64,000 bases of DNA. Origin: Alitta virens (Eukaryota; Annelida; Polychaeta; Phyllodocida; Nereididae). The notes under the pieces are model-generated. The model saw only the letters and a list, made by a program, of their open reading frames with translations. It ran no database searches and was not told where the DNA came from. The DNA is taken from the NCBI GenBank assembly GCA_932294295.1, contig OW028575.1:14636058-14700057 (forward strand), in the 5' to 3' direction. Every line of letters begins with the position of its first letter. Positions within the stretch are counted from its first letter, which is position 1. Below, one piece after another: positions 62,201 through 64,000 of this stretch. The position numbers were made by a program, and so were the translations under genes.

Positions 62201-62380
62201 ATGCGAATAACAGCTTCATCTTCCAACTTGTCTTCCAAACCTAGACTTTAAAGTTTTAAACTGAGTCGTAAACCCGATAGCATATTGACACAACTCTATG
62301 ATGCTGACGAGTCATACAAATGGACCTAAAAAAAAGTTTAAAATCCTCTCCAACCTGCTGCTAAACCAACACAACGGAGG

Positions 62381-62400
62381 CTGCTGCTGCTGCTGCTGCT
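62381..62400 (+). repeat. (CTG)6 microsatellite
   Basis: Six CTG triplets plus CT, upstream of the gene. Confidence 0.9.
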
Positions 62401-63841
62401 AGGTGACGCAATCTGATGTAGAAAGAAGATGTGGTACTAAATGATGCTGGAGATGCTGATGAGAGAAGTTGTCTCAGGGTCACTCTGCGTAGATGTTTGA
62501 GCAAGTAGGGGCTTTGCATTAAACCAGCTGCAGAGACCCAATGGCAACTATACAGTTTCTCTTAAAAGTGATCGAACCAGTGTAAATATATAACAATGCA
62601 TTTAAGTTGATTTTCGTTGACTAACTGTCATGCTTTATTCTTGTTTTATTTTATGGTCATATTAGATTCCATTCCATTCGATTTTGACTCAATTACAAGT
62701 ATATAATATATCATGTTAATAACAGCCCAATTTGGCAGTGTTTACTTTTGAGAGTAACTGTAGAAGTCTGGAAGAACTGAAGTGGAGTCCTGCATATGAC
62801 TATGTAAATCTGCTGGGACCCACTAGCAAGTATGTGAGAGACTGGCCTGTAATATTATAATTATGCAAGTGCTGCCTCTAGTAACACTTTTCACAGGTTT
62901 TATGGGAAGATGTTAAGCCAAGGTTAAGCCAGGAGAAGACTGAACAGGTCAGAGTGGCAGAGTGACTTTCCCCCATTTGCCTTGACCAGCATTGTGAACA
63001 TCTAGTCTATCTAGATGGCTTCAACATAGGGCATCAGGTCAGTCTCTATGTAAGACTGAGTCTTTGCTATGGGCTACCCCTGACATAGGGCACAGCGGAT
63101 GGATTCAAGTTGGCTTACCACCTCAAAAACCACATTAACATTGATCCCATTGACCTAGGAGATGGACCAGGCTTGTTTTACTATGTCAGAGTTGTGTAAG
63201 CCTTCTTTAATTACCCAATATTAGGCCAATATGGCTGCAAGTGAATGGCGTGATTTTTCTCAAATTCTAAAAGTCTAAGCGTTATTTCTGAAGTACAAAC
63301 ATACGCAATTAAAGCCATAGAAATGTATTAAAATGCCACAGTCACGCATTAGTTCATCAAAAGATTGCAAAAACTTGGTTACCTTCTATAGTATAATCCC
63401 TTGCATTCCAGTGTAGTCCCTAATCGTGTGGTAATAAATATTCTTTATTACATATCCTCGAAACTATTGGACCTGCACCAGTATAACGTGTGTTTGTCTC
63501 CAATGTCTCCAATGCAAACACAAAATAATACAATTTGCATCAATCCTCTCACTGTACCAATCTCTGTATAACAGATCAACCAATCCTCTGCTATCTGGAA
63601 AAGTTACCAGACATCTTGATCAAGTGCACACCACACAACAGTGGGCAACTACTAAACCAGCAGCCAGATATACACTTGTCGTAACAGTTGTCACAGATAC
63701 TCCCCCAACACTTGTCACAGCTCCACCAGTTGTGACGAACTGCTTGCAAGTTGGTGCTCCCTCTGATGTGGTCCCTTTCTAGTTTATCACACACAGACTT
63801 ACATGTTTATCACATGTGGTGTAGCAAAAAGGTCACTGACC

Positions 63842-63890
63842 TCTGACGTCACAGCAAGTGTTACGTAACTTACGTTATGTTACGCAAGAA
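63842..63890. promoter_or_regulatory. Patch of bZIP-type palindromic sites
   Basis: Within 50 bases: ctgacgtcac (CRE type), gttacgtaac (PAR/C-EBP type), cttacgtta and gttacgca. Such packing of TTACGTAA and TGACGTCA words is unlike the surroundings. Function is inferred only. Confidence 0.35.
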
Positions 63891-64000
63891 AAAAAAGGAA
63901 AGAAGTATGAACAGATGATGCACTTTTATCCTCGAGGTCAGCTTAAATGATGTTACTTTTGTTTCTAAAGTCCGTATACAATGTAGCCTGTGCATGTACC

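Larger units (their letters stand above)
48481..64000. other. Upstream region, no supported gene
   Basis: Should contain the 5' non-coding exon and promoter of the minus-strand gene, but neither can be placed from sequence alone. It holds two SINE families, a fold-back copy, a hairpin, a G-rich tandem array, a CTG tract and a bZIP-site patch at the far end. Open frames up to 115 codons show no recognisable domain. Confidence 0.45.

Noticed and set aside
63591..63794. Cysteine-rich 67-codon minus-strand frame with CDKCWGSICDNCYDKC
   Set aside because: The cysteines come from an imperfect tgtgacaa-tgtt DNA repeat, and the pattern does not match a zinc finger or the DB module. It could be a shadow of a low-complexity tract.

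Overview
This window is animal genomic DNA. It holds interrupted genes with GT-AG introns, tRNA-derived SINEs, fold-back elements and microsatellites, and no bacterial-style gene packing. It is AT-rich. The one gene recognised belongs to a family best known in nematodes, which combines Ig, fibronectin III and 12-cysteine DB modules. Here it lies in an intron-rich, transposon-littered setting that looks more like a non-nematode invertebrate, but the species cannot be fixed from this sequence.

The gene is on the minus strand and fills about three quarters of the window (coding 48480 down to 469). I could trace 35 coding exons with consistent splice sites and reading phase. Together they make 1,629 residues: signal peptide, Ig1, DB1, FN3-1, DB2, FN3-2, DB3, FN3-3, DB4, FN3-4, Ig2, Ig3, DB5, FN3-5, FN3-6, one membrane span and a tail of about 120 residues with an FxNPxY motif. 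The predicted product is a type I cell-surface adhesion or receptor-like protein. Its ligand and function are unknown to me.

Layout: 1-468 is 3' flank or 3' UTR. 469-17474 carries 32 densely spaced coding exons (exons 35 to 4). 17475-48413 is three introns of about 10 kb around two small Ig1 exons (27191-27284 and 37853-37953). 48414-48480 is the start exon, with a splice acceptor directly before the ATG, so a 5' non-coding exon must lie upstream. 48481-64000 is upstream sequence with no gene I can support.

The non-coding sequence contains several repeat families visible by eye: a tRNA-derived SINE with up to six copies, a second tRNA-Gly-like pair, a fold-back family with four copies, a 290-bp palindromic element, two elements bounded by TTAA with perfect terminal inverted repeats, and many C-run and CTG tracts. 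The most informative result is the exon architecture. A supra-unit of linker, DB half, DB half, FN3 half and FN3 half, with phase-1 outer borders, has been duplicated, and two introns appear to have been lost in the middle of the series.
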